Origin: Triatoma infestans
Taxonomy: Eukaryota; Arthropoda; Insecta; Hemiptera; Reduviidae
NCBI GenBank assembly: GCA_011037195.1
Contig: JAAEAF010000370.1
Span: 62,001 to 126,000, forward strand
Direction of reading: 5' to 3'
Length of the DNA: 64,000 nucleotides
Of the stretch, positions 56,316-64,000 are shown piece after piece (positions within the stretch are counted from its first letter, which is position 1; each line of letters starts with the position of its first letter). The notes below the pieces were generated by a model. The model saw nothing but the letters and a program-made list of their open reading frames with translations, was not told the DNA's origin and ran no database searches. A program made the position numbers and the translations under genes.

Positions 56316-56910
56316 GTTAATCAATAAAATTTCGTCAGGGCATGTAGTCCCGCCTCCACGGACGCTCAACTGGATCCGGTTACTCTCCGGATGGACCATC
56401 ACACCCCGATATAGTCAGGTGCCGCGGAAGACAACGTTCCGATACGGAGTATCGACCTGTGACCCCACGGCCCCCTTCCTAACCCTAGGAACCCACCTGA
56501 GGTGGAATTCCCTAGCATTCCTGGACTCTGGCTTTCCCCCAGGTAGGGCTCTCGGGTGAAGCTGAGGCCAAAGACATCTGTTGGGATCAGACGCCCGCAG
56601 GTCGACGTCTCCCTCAATGCCCAGGATCCTCTTTTCCACCCTAGCCCCAAAGCCTCGTGTCGGCAAGCACGAAGGAGAGGTATTTATACTCCGAGCTCTC
56701 AACGAGTGCGTGTCCTTGTTCATGCAGTGTGTGTGGTCGTCTGTAAAGTGTCGAGTGTTCAGGTGTGAGTGAGTGTGTGTGGTGGGGAGCTCAAGTTTAC
56801 CTGTGGGTGCGCTGTACCCAAGTAGTTGCACACATCAATTACCTCTGCAGGTCCTATGTGTAGTGTGTACTGTCAAGGGTGTCAGTATGAGTGTATATGT
56901 AGTGTTGTTA

Positions 56911-57671
56911 GGATACACAACACTGGTGCAACTTTCCTTTCAACAGAGCATGCGTCGTAGCGCACGGTGTGATGAATGAAAGGCATGCGTTATTGCATGC
57001 CTCATTGAAGACGAGTAGGCATTTGTTTTTATAACGCAAGCAATAGCGCACGTGAATCCAACTAGTTGGATTTTCGTTCAACATTCTATGCGTCTTTTTA
57101 ATCTCGCTACCTATTGTGTTTACACTTTTATAGGTTATGTTTATATAATTAATTTCAAATATTATTTAATTATTATTATAATAATAATTTTATTATTAAA
57201 AAATTATTATTTATATAATCTATAAATTATATAATTTTATTTATATTATTATTTTTTTATTTTTTTTAATATTTATAATAACTATTATTTTAATGGTAAT
57301 TTTATTATTAAACTGATAATAATTAAACTATTATTATTAATTAATAATATCTCCGACATGTCTGCAAATGAAGAGACACTTGATTTCATCGAGGATTACC
57401 GCCAACAAACAGTTTTATGGAACATAAATTTAAAATTATACACCAACAAAAGTGTGAGAAGTGATGCCCTGCGTTTCTTGGCACAAAAATATAATATGGA
57501 CGTTACGAAAAATATAAAATGCACACTAAACAGATGATTAAGTGTGGATAACAAATTGAATGCGTCAAGAGCCATGCGCGAAAGGCACGCGTGACGCATG
57601 TTGAAATGGAAAGAGGAAGCGCAAGTTGAAAGGGAAGGGGAAAAGGAAAGCGCAACAGTGTGGACATAGCC
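56911..57671 (+). mobile_element. MADF-type DNA transposon, copy 2 (both ends)
   Basis: The left end is GGATACACAACACTGGTGC (slightly changed at the tip). The right end, read inward, is GGCTATGTCCACACTGTTGC. The shared TIR core is 'ccacactg.tgc..ctttcc'. 761 bp, with an internal deletion. A 3-bp TTA lies to the left and TAA to the right, so no exact target duplication. Non-autonomous. Confidence 0.65.
57358..57537 (+). CDS. short MADF-domain fragment
   Basis: 59 codons, from ATG 57358 (MSANEETLDFIEDYRQQT) through YTNKSVRSDALRFLAQKYNM to CTLNR and TGA. It covers the first two-thirds of a MADF domain (tryptophan in VLWN, then a helix). MADF binds DNA. Cut short, it probably does not fold. It is in step with the frame at 49913 in copy 1. 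Part of the transposon, not a host gene. Confidence 0.5.
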   Translation: MSANEETLDFIEDYRQQTVLWNINLKLYTNKSVRSDALRFLAQKYNMDVTKNIKCTLNR

Positions 57672-58779
57672 TAAAAGAATTGAATAAAAGTCAGTTTCTT
57701 GCACTACTTATTGACACATTATACCATATGACACACTAAATAATTTATCATATAAATATAATTTTATAACCCAGCCACCCAGCCTACTAAATCACCTGTT
57801 TACATATATACAAGTTTTCATCACTATAACTAAATAATTTTTCTTTGAGCTTCGATACAGGAAGGGCTTCAAAACTATATTATCCGCTAATAATAAGGTC
57901 TGCAAATCTTAATTTTTGCATAATGAATTTTTTACAGATGTTTAATGAAAACAGCATTTAAGACGTTATTAGCCTTAAATATTCATTCACAGTTCTCACC
58001 AATATTGAACACATCATCACACATTCCATATGGTTACTCTCGACCCAATTCCTGAGCTTATCATAAATAATATTATTCAAAATTTGAGACTATTGAATAG
58101 CTGTCTCTCTCTCTCTCTCTCTCTCTCACTCTCTCTCTCTCTCTCTCAGTAATTATAGTGATCCTGGCGGACGACCTCATGTATTTAATTTCAGTTTAAT
58201 AAATGTCCAAGATTAGGAATCATTTCTGAATTAATAAATAATGACAAGAGGAAATTAAGCCAATCTCCAAAGATTTAAAGAAATCATTTGGTATTATGTT
58301 CATAACAAGAGCTTTATTTATTTTACTTTTATTAACACTTTTTATAACTTATCCTTATAAGGGATATCGTATCTTTCAAGGTAAGCATAAAATTATTTAA
58401 AAAAAATTGATTCTTTGAGGAAGAAATACTCCATTCTTCCAAGCATCCACCTCTAAATATCTTGCTTCGAAATTTTCGGATCTTTATGAAATTTTGCTGC
58501 AACAAAAACCTCTTCTATCTCTCCCATTAAATTTGCTAAATATCAACATTACCGATTGATTAATAATATTGTAGAAGCTATAGGAAGTCGAAATTTTTAT
58601 ATGTCACGTCATCTCCAAGGTTAACACTTTTAAATTCTCCATTTCTTCTTGAAGTAACCAATAGAAAAAACAAACTAACAAACTTTATTTTCATCGCCTC
58701 GCAGTTCAATTATATTTACTCAGTCTTGAATGGTGGGAGGTGATTTAAAAGAATTGCGGATGTCTTGAAGTTTGGGTCA
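57672..58779. other. nothing recognised apart from a CT microsatellite
   Basis: AT-rich spacer of about 1.1 kb. (CT)n occupies 58104-58147 with one interruption. Confidence 0.45.
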
Positions 58780-59137
58780 AACCTCGATGATATGTTCATC
58801 TTTCATCTCGTCAGTTTGGCACAAGGTGCAGATATTAGTAATACCTATTGGCAATCCTTATCCGAAACAGGTGATACTGCAAATAGTCGTGGCTTAACAG
58901 CCTAAAAACAGCCACAGCCACGTCTCTTCGCTGTACCTTATCTCTGCTTTTAAAGTCAGTAAGAAATTCCCAAGTCATATTTTTTATTTTTTCCTTCTTA
59001 CTTCTTAGGCACTTCTCTTTCGAAGTTACTTTAAGTACATTTTTCGCCGTATGAAGGTATACTAGTTTGAACTGTTGCGGCATACTAGCTGCGGTCTTCG
59101 CTAACCTGTCTCCCATGTCGTTTCCGGACACATTCAA
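58780..59137 (-). pseudogene. LINE RNase H / C-terminal remnant
   Basis: The minus strand reads NVSGNDMGDRLAKTAASMP, the end of an RNase H domain (GN---D-LAK). A helix-rich part and RRDVAVAVFRLLSHDYLQYHL follow, then after a stop TLCQTDE...EHII, a knuckle remnant. A different LINE family from those at 38-57 kb. Confidence 0.6.
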
Positions 59138-59394
59138 TGGCTCAACATACTGGCAATGGCAATAAAGCTTTGGAAGTTGAAATTTTCAGATCTCTCATCA
59201 TTTTCAATTGCCAAAAATTTGCATTGCACCATCTGTATATCATACTAAGGAAATTCAGCTCAGAATAAATTTTACCCAGATCAATATCTTCTTTCCAAAT
59301 GCTTAAATCGAAAGAAAATTTTCTCGGATATATTATTATTTAAATTTTCTCGGATTATTATTATTTAATAAAATATTATTATTTTATTTGAAAA

Positions 59395-59660
59395 TGTTTC
59401 AAATAGTGATAACTGTTGTGTGCGTAGATAGTGCATGAAGTTTAATGGAAATCGGTGGCACCTTCTTCAAGAAAATCACGAAACATTTTTCAAGAAAATT
59501 GCATTCCGGTTTATGAATTTCGCCCAAAATGTACGTGAATGCGGTGGTAGTGCCTAAATGGAACCCTAAGTTTGAGCTTCCTGCGACTTTTCGTTTTTGA
59601 GATATTCCGTTAAAACCCACACCACACACACATACGTCATATATATTCTCACATCTAGAA
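59395..59660 (-). repeat. TIR-family element, reversed fragment
   Basis: Carries reversed versions of the family's 'gaaaatcg', 'cgaaaacg/gagcttc', CA/TG microsatellite and 'ctcaaaaacgaaa' blocks. Old and diverged; limits approximate. Confidence 0.5.
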
Positions 59661-60002
59661 AATGGGAAGCTTTTTTGTGTCACGTTTTTGGTCACTGTAG
59701 TGGTGTGGTGCAATAGCGAGGGCCAGTGTTGTGAAAGAGTGCCAGCTAGCACGATGTAGCAATAGTGAGCTTTGTACTTGCTGAGTCGACAGTAATAGGA
59801 CAACTGTGCCTCCTGGCCAGACAGAAGCATCATTCTAGTGCGGGTTGTGATCGGAGACGGAGTGTTGGCTGGCGAGGTCGCGGAGTGTTGGTGGGTTGCC
59901 CCTAGTCCCTTTAGAGCGAATATGAGATTAGCGGGTGCAAGGGCAAACAGAGATCTAAGTATAAACAGACATCTCATTACTGAGTACTAAGGTTAGATTG
60001 GT

Positions 60003-60192
60003 GATAATGTTGTGGATCAGGTTTTCAGTTTGTACTGATTCAGGTATTTTGTATTTTATATTTGTAATTTTGTGTAAAATAAATCATTTGTGAATGTTCA
60101 CTTAGGGTAAAATCGGTGCGAGGCATTTCTGGGAACTAGGGTTAGATTAGCGATAATGTTGTGGACTTTTGTTATGGATAAGGTTATAATAT
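60003..60192 (+). repeat. two-unit repeat that received the LTR
   Basis: 'ggttagattggtgataatgt' near 59992 recurs near 60148, and 'attttgtattttatatttgt' near 60044 recurs at 60586 beyond the LTR. So the solo LTR landed in the second of two tandem units. Confidence 0.55.
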
Positions 60193-60582
60193 TGCAACGC
60201 AGCTACTAGTGCCATCTAGGGGAAGAAGCAAGCACTTCAAGTTCCCTCATGGCCGCTGGGAAGCTCTAGCGGGGCGCCTCTAGATTCTTCTGCAGCTGTC
60301 TCCCACGGTCTACCGCGACCTAGATGTTCGAGAAACTTCCAGAACCTTTTCCAGTGGTATAAATAGGAGACTCTCTCGAGAGAGAGAGTCTCGTTAATGG
60401 AGTGCGCGCTTGTTAAAAGTGAACTGAGAGAACTTTTGTTGGTTTATACAGTGTATTTAAGTATTTTATTTGTAATTTATTGTGTTTAACAATAAACTGG
60501 TGTTGTTAGAAGTTTAGTGTGTTTTATCTAAACCGAACCCACCTAGCAACTAGTTGCAGTAGCTAGTTTGAAAAACGTTACA
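60193..60582 (+). mobile_element. solo LTR with heat-shock-type promoter
   Basis: 390 bp with ends TGCAACG...CGTTACA, which are near-inverted repeats starting TG and ending CA. The 4-bp direct repeat ATAT flanks it (60189-60192 and 60583-60586). It contains a promoter (next entry), a GAGA-rich palindrome just after the TATA box (60368-60392) and the poly(A) signal AATAAA at 60491-60496, which is the order U3-R-U5 of an LTR. No coding part remains, so it is a solo LTR left by recombination. The superfamily is not determined. Confidence 0.72.
60327..60365 (+). promoter_or_regulatory. heat shock element plus TATA box
   Basis: TTC-ga-GAA-ac-TTC-ca-GAA-cc-TTT at 60327-60349: four perfect and one near-perfect alternating 5-bp heat shock units with the correct 2-nt spacing. 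TATAAATA follows at 60358-60365. The HSE to TATA spacing is like that of insect hsp70 promoters. The following leader 'gttaaaagtgaactgagag' also resembles hsp70 5' UTRs. HSF binding is inferred from the sequence only. Confidence 0.75.
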
Positions 60583-60592
60583 ATATTTTGTA

Positions 60593-60947
60593 TTTTATAC
60601 TTGTAATTTTGTCCACGAGGTCTGGGTCAGTACCCTGTTGACCTGAATGGTAGCAAGAGCGAGGGGTTTTCTGAATTATATTTACATATAAATGTGTGTG
60701 TGCGTTTTCCCTGGCGTTAGTACCACTACCGTAAGGGAGTTTATTTTTCCACATGCTCTAATGTACATTATTACATGTGTTAAGTATATAAAAGGTAAAT
60801 TTTATTATAAAAAAAAAAAATACGTATATGTACATATGTACCTATATATATACAGAAGTGATAATGGTAAATTAAGCAGATATTTACTAATTAACAGAAA
60901 ACAAAAATGATATTGATAACTTATGAAAACAGTTATCATTCCTGCTA
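60593..60947. other. flank, mostly diverged repeat
   Basis: Includes 'gaatggtagcaagagcgagg' and a TG run near 60690, which recur diverged at 61720-61790. Otherwise nothing. Confidence 0.4.
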
Positions 60948-61307
60948 TCATTCCTGAACTTTTAAATGTTTAATAAATTCCATGAAATATTGGGCAAACT
61001 GGCCATTAACCAGTTTTTTCTTCTCCAGTTTCCAATACCCCCTGGTCAAGATTCTTTTTATAAGCATACTTTGCGCTGGCTTATATTTCTTGCAGTCATA
61101 AATAATATGATCTACACCTTGCAGTGAAAAACCATCACATGCGCAAATATTTGTATCCAGCATTTTAAAGCGATCAAGATATTCCCTTGTGTGTCTATCA
61201 CCAGTCAGTATTTGTACAAGGGGGTAGGACAGTACTACTGGTGTTTCCATCATATCCTTTATGGTCGAGAAGAATTCTCTGGTGATCACACCTGTTTCAG
61301 AGGACAT
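60948..61307 (-). pseudogene. LINE ORF2 C-terminal remnant
   Basis: The minus strand is open for 119 codons: VQILTGDRHTREYLDRFKML, DTNICACDGF, QGVDHIIYDCKKYKPAQSML, then a helix-rich end (YFMEFIKHL). This is the zinc-knuckle region (LTGH--TREYL-RF----T--C-C----VDHII--C) of invertebrate LINE ORF2 proteins. It is intact over this piece but detached from RT. Confidence 0.7.
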
Positions 61308-61440
61308 TTATATTTCCTGCCACTTTTTGAGACTATCTTCCGTTTAGTGATATATGACAATGGAATTTTTGAAAATGCAGTATCCAGATGTTCATCTTGT
61401 GAAGCCAACTTTGCCATTTCATCTGCAGTTGAACCAGTTG

Positions 61441-61616
61441 AACAATAAACTGGTGTTGTTAGAAATTTAATGTGTTTTATCTAAAAGCGACCCCCAAGAT
61501 GTTCGAGAAACTTCCAGAACCTTTTCCAGTGGTATAAATAGGAGAAGAACAGCTCGAGAGAGAGAGTCTCGTTAATGGAGTGCGCGCTTGTTAAAAGTGA
61601 ACTGAGAGACCCCAAG
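61441..61616 (+). repeat. second heat-shock LTR copy, rearranged
   Basis: 61441-61485 matches the AATAAA/U5 part of the solo LTR. It runs straight into 61490-61616, which matches the promoter part (the same HSE at 61502-61524, TATAAATA at 61533-61540, the same GAGA and leader sequence). The order is therefore U5 then U3, the reverse of an LTR. This is what an LTR-LTR junction with the first about 120 bp of the second copy missing would give. Confidence 0.68.
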
Positions 61617-61719
61617 GACCCGCTATGCTGCCGAATTAGGCAGGGAGTAGAATATAATACAATTATAATCAGACGGATTTTCAAGCGGTTTGCATCATTT
61701 GACTCAGAATTTTTTTGAG

Positions 61720-61790
61720 AATGGTAGGAGGGGCGAGGAGTTATCTGAATTTTATATATATAAATATGTAGTGTGCGTGGGAGTCAAATG
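61720..61790 (+). repeat. diverged duplicate of about 60640-60710
   Basis: Shares 'gaatggtag', 'gcgagg.gtt.tctgaatt', 'tatataaat' and 'tgtgcg' in order. Confidence 0.45.
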
Positions 61791-61899
61791 ATTCTGTGTG
61801 TGTGATTTAACAGCGTAAAATAAAACCGTCAAGCTCGAACTTGGTTATTCGTATACTTACTAGGAGAGAAACTAAGAGGTTATAGATGTGTTAGAATTT

Positions 61900-62400
61900 T
61901 TCTATATTTTCCTAAATATCGTGAAAACGGTGGGTGGTAGTTGATTTTGGCTTTCTCTCAAACTCCCTGCCGTTGGGGGTCATCTGTTTTTGACGAGATT
62001 TTTGAAAATGATGTAAATAAGGATGTAATAAGTTTATCTTTTGTAAGAGGGCTCTTTTGTCAGGCCTTCTTGTAAAATACATAGTTTTTTTATCAAGTTT
62101 AATGAAAATCGATGGAGCATTATGGAAAACTCTGGTATATGAAAAAATGATTGAAAACTGAAACAAAAAACTGTTTAGTAATGTTGCACTTCCGGTTATC
62201 TGATTTCCTTCAAACTCGCAAGTTTGAGCTTTCTGCCATTTTTCATTTTTGAGCTTGCTGTACACGTAAATACATACAATTTTCTAAAAACCAACAAGGA
62301 ATCAAGGGACCTTAAAATGTATAATTCCGGTGAGCCCTCGATAGAAATTTTGACATGATCACACTTCCGCTTACCAGCAAATAAGGGAAAGTAAATTTTG
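61900..62400 (-). repeat. TIR-family element, reversed copy
   Basis: Reversed subunit blocks: 'gcacttccggttatctgatt', 'atcaagtttaatgaaaatcg', 'tttttcatttttgagctt'. Strongly diverged; limits approximate. Confidence 0.5.
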
Positions 62401-62558
62401 TAAGTTTTGGGTATCAGCATAGATCTATATTGTTAAGCCGAAAAAAAATTTAAATATCTGGCATGGAACACACCACCAGTTCACCTACTAGGTACTGTTA
62501 AGCAATTATGTATAAAGTGACAAATTTTGATCTTTTAGATTTCCGTGGCCATTTTCAT

Positions 62559-62755
62559 GAAAAACACTTGAGTTTCCAGGTTGAGACTGCGTCAGTGGTT
62601 TGCTAAAACCCGACGTTTCGCCCATGTCGCAAGGAGGCTCTTCAGGGTCGTTACATCTTGAAAGCCAACAAGGCCTCATGCAACATGGGCGAAACGTCGA
62701 TTTTTAGCAAACCACTGTCGCGATCTCTACCCGGAAACTCGTGTTTTTCCTGACA
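62559..62755. repeat. inverted hammerhead element J
   Basis: Arms of about 70 bp (62559-62630 and 62687-62755) share 'catgggcgaaacgtcg', 'tttagcaaaccactg' and 'ggaaactc..gtgttttt' as inverted copies around a 56-bp centre. Both arms have the GAAACGTC hammerhead end. It is not related in sequence to the A-D unit, so it is a second lineage with the same design. Confidence 0.65.
62612..62645 (-). ncRNA. hammerhead ribozyme motif, element J left arm
   Basis: On the minus strand: CTGAAGA (62645-62639), stem II GCC...GGC with a 12-nt loop and no bulge, then GAAACGTC, where ACGT is a self-complementary stem III and C the cleavage base. The core is perfect. Stem I pairs only 2 bp (CC/GG). The facing copy in the right arm has a damaged core (CTTGAAA). 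Confidence 0.6.
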
Positions 62756-62949
62756 AACTTATTTACAGTTCAATTTTATTCATTTTTTCATAACCTTACA
62801 TGTAGAGGTAGTAGGAGATAAGTACCTATCTAGGCAGTTAGATTAACGATGATTATAATCTGTACAGAAGAGAGTGCAATAACACTGAACGAACCAAACA
62901 TAGCACTTGAAACATCAACAATTCCGTGGAACTACCTAGAATCAATTTT

Positions 62950-63040
62950 TTCGAAAAAGTTACTAATGCAAGCGATAGGCTGTAGCACAATAGACCTTGG
63001 AGGACGTATTGTATTGAACTCTCTCTCAAAAAAAAAACTG
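62950..63040 (+). pseudogene. LINE C-terminal scrap (TIDLGGR)
   Basis: Reads GCSTIDLGGRIVLNS on the plus strand, matching the tail of the minus-strand remnant at 4085-4390. Too short to classify. Confidence 0.35.
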
Positions 63041-63059
63041 CTCTTAATATTTTAATTTT

Positions 63060-63588
63060 AAAGGAAATCGTTATAGTCGATTTTGAGAAAATTCCAAAAA
63101 AACTATTCTGTAAGTCGCACTTTCGATTAACCGATTTTCTTCAAATTTTTATTGACATTTTTAAAATGTATTATTAGTGTGCAGGTGGTAGATCCATACA
63201 TTCCCTGCAGTTGTACTTTTCAGAAAACCTAAAGCTACTGTTCCCACAGAATTCCCAAAAATTAATTCCTGAGAAAATTTCAAATAAAAGTCATAGCTAT
63301 TTAGTTATGTGGTTGGTACTCGAAGTTTAAAGATAATCAATGGAGCCGGTTTCGAGAAATCACCAAATATTGAAAAAAGCTTTCAATATTCGAAAAAAAA
63401 AAAGATTTTTCGTTTTTGAGATATTCTCTTTCTCTCTCACTCATACATACACATAAATACACAAAGACCTTCGTTAAAAACATTGAGCATTTCGTACTCA
63501 AAACTTGTATTTCCGATGAAAACTCAAGTCTCAAAAAATTGACACGATTGGAATAGGTACTTCCTTTTACTAAGGAGTAAGAGAAAGT
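63060..63588 (-). repeat. TIR-family element, reversed copy with intact left TIR
   Basis: GGAGTAAGAGAAAGT at 63574-63588 is the family's left TIR in reverse, preceded by the reversed 'ttttcatcggaaatacaag' and subunit blocks ('ttaaccgattttcttcaaat'). Confidence 0.6.
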
Positions 63589-64000
63589 AAAAAATAAAAA
63601 AAAATAGCAAGAAGGATAGAAATAGACGAGGGTAAAAAGCATTGGCTTCCTGTTTAATGTATATAAAAATAGATGCAGAGTAATGGAGCGTTGTTGTAAC
63701 TGTATAAGGTCTAGAAGTAGACAAATTGTTCGCTCTTATTACTTATGATAATATCCAAGAAGCAATCACTTAGCAATAAGTTCACTGCATTCCCTTAACA
63801 GATTATTTTCGTTAAACTAACAGGCAAGCCTAATAGCATTAAACTTCAATTATTTGCAAATACAAAAACGTGGCTGTTTGGTGCTTGACTTAGCTAACGG
63901 CATCTAGCTGCTTAAAGGGAATATACTTTTGGTTTTCATATTTGTTGTCATTGCAACTGTAAAGGCTCCTCTGGAGTAGTATCTTTATTAGTTGGTAATG
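63589..64000. other. nothing recognised
   Basis: AT-rich end of the window with no supported feature. Confidence 0.4.

Larger units (their letters stand above)
50008..56907 (-). mobile_element. I-like LINE, near full length, degenerate
   Basis: A minus-strand element of about 6.9 kb. It has a 5' region (to about 56.9 kb), ORF1 (56315-54636), ORF2 (54451-50772) and a 3' UTR ending in ...CATGGCAGTCG plus poly(A) at about 50020. Only one limit is sharp: the copy-1 MADF homology stops at 50004. The 5' limit is set just before the TTAGGATAC start of MADF copy 2. No target duplication was found. Many frameshifts, so dead. Confidence 0.8.

Noticed and set aside
49460..57450. A 540-bp target-site duplication made by the I-like LINE
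   Set aside because: The copies differ by about 5% and the right copy starts with a changed tip, so they are separate or exchanged transposon copies.

Overview
The window is AT-rich eukaryotic chromosomal DNA from an animal, most likely an arthropod and probably an insect. The evidence is GT-AG introns, two DD34D mariners, a BEL/Pao LTR element, R1-like, R2/R4-like and I-like LINEs, a Penelope-like element (PLE), and hammerhead-ribozyme repeats. I cannot name the species. By length the window is mostly transposon-derived. Two host genes can be rebuilt from in-phase exons.

Host genes. (1) A minus-strand gene for a coiled-coil protein of about 234 residues has exons at 7229-6946, 6864-6662 and 3200-2992, plus a possible 9-nt start exon at 11999-11991. 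I do not recognise the family. (2) A plus-strand C2H2 zinc-finger gene has coding exons from 12697 to 30088. Nine exons join in phase to 510 codons and 13 fingers. Its 12 kb intron (13818-25767) holds a hAT remnant, a mariner, a hammerhead repeat, an inverted-repeat element, an R1-like LINE, an R2/R4-like LINE and an L1-type ORF1 fragment. The two genes would start about 0.7 kb apart, head to head.

Transposon landscape. 1-12 kb: mariner 1, two copies of a TIR-bounded internally repeated family, LINE scraps and two inverted hammerhead elements. 30.6-33 kb: hammerhead repeat, PLE with GIY-YIG domain, more TIR-family copies. 33.1-44.1 kb: a BEL/Pao element with 622/627-bp LTRs and a 5-bp target duplication. 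It carries a 240-bp-arm palindrome in its leader and a 3.0 kb RNase H LINE inserted in pol with a 12-bp target duplication. 44.1-44.24 kb: a 5.8S rRNA pseudogene. 44.8-47.5 kb: a 5'-truncated LINE of the same general type. 49.5-57.7 kb: an I-like LINE between two direct copies of a MADF-coding DNA transposon. 58.8-64 kb: LINE tails, a solo LTR carrying a heat-shock-type promoter with a second rearranged copy 1.2 kb away, another hammerhead inverted repeat, and reversed TIR-family copies.

Most interesting signals. First, a network of short elements carries hammerhead ribozyme cores, many arranged as inverted pairs. In one 38-nt version stem I, the core, stem II, a self-complementary stem III and the cleavage-site base can all be assigned, and three carrier elements have 11-13 bp target duplications. 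Second, a solo LTR has a nearly ideal heat shock element next to a TATA box. Everything here was read by eye; no search or folding program was run.
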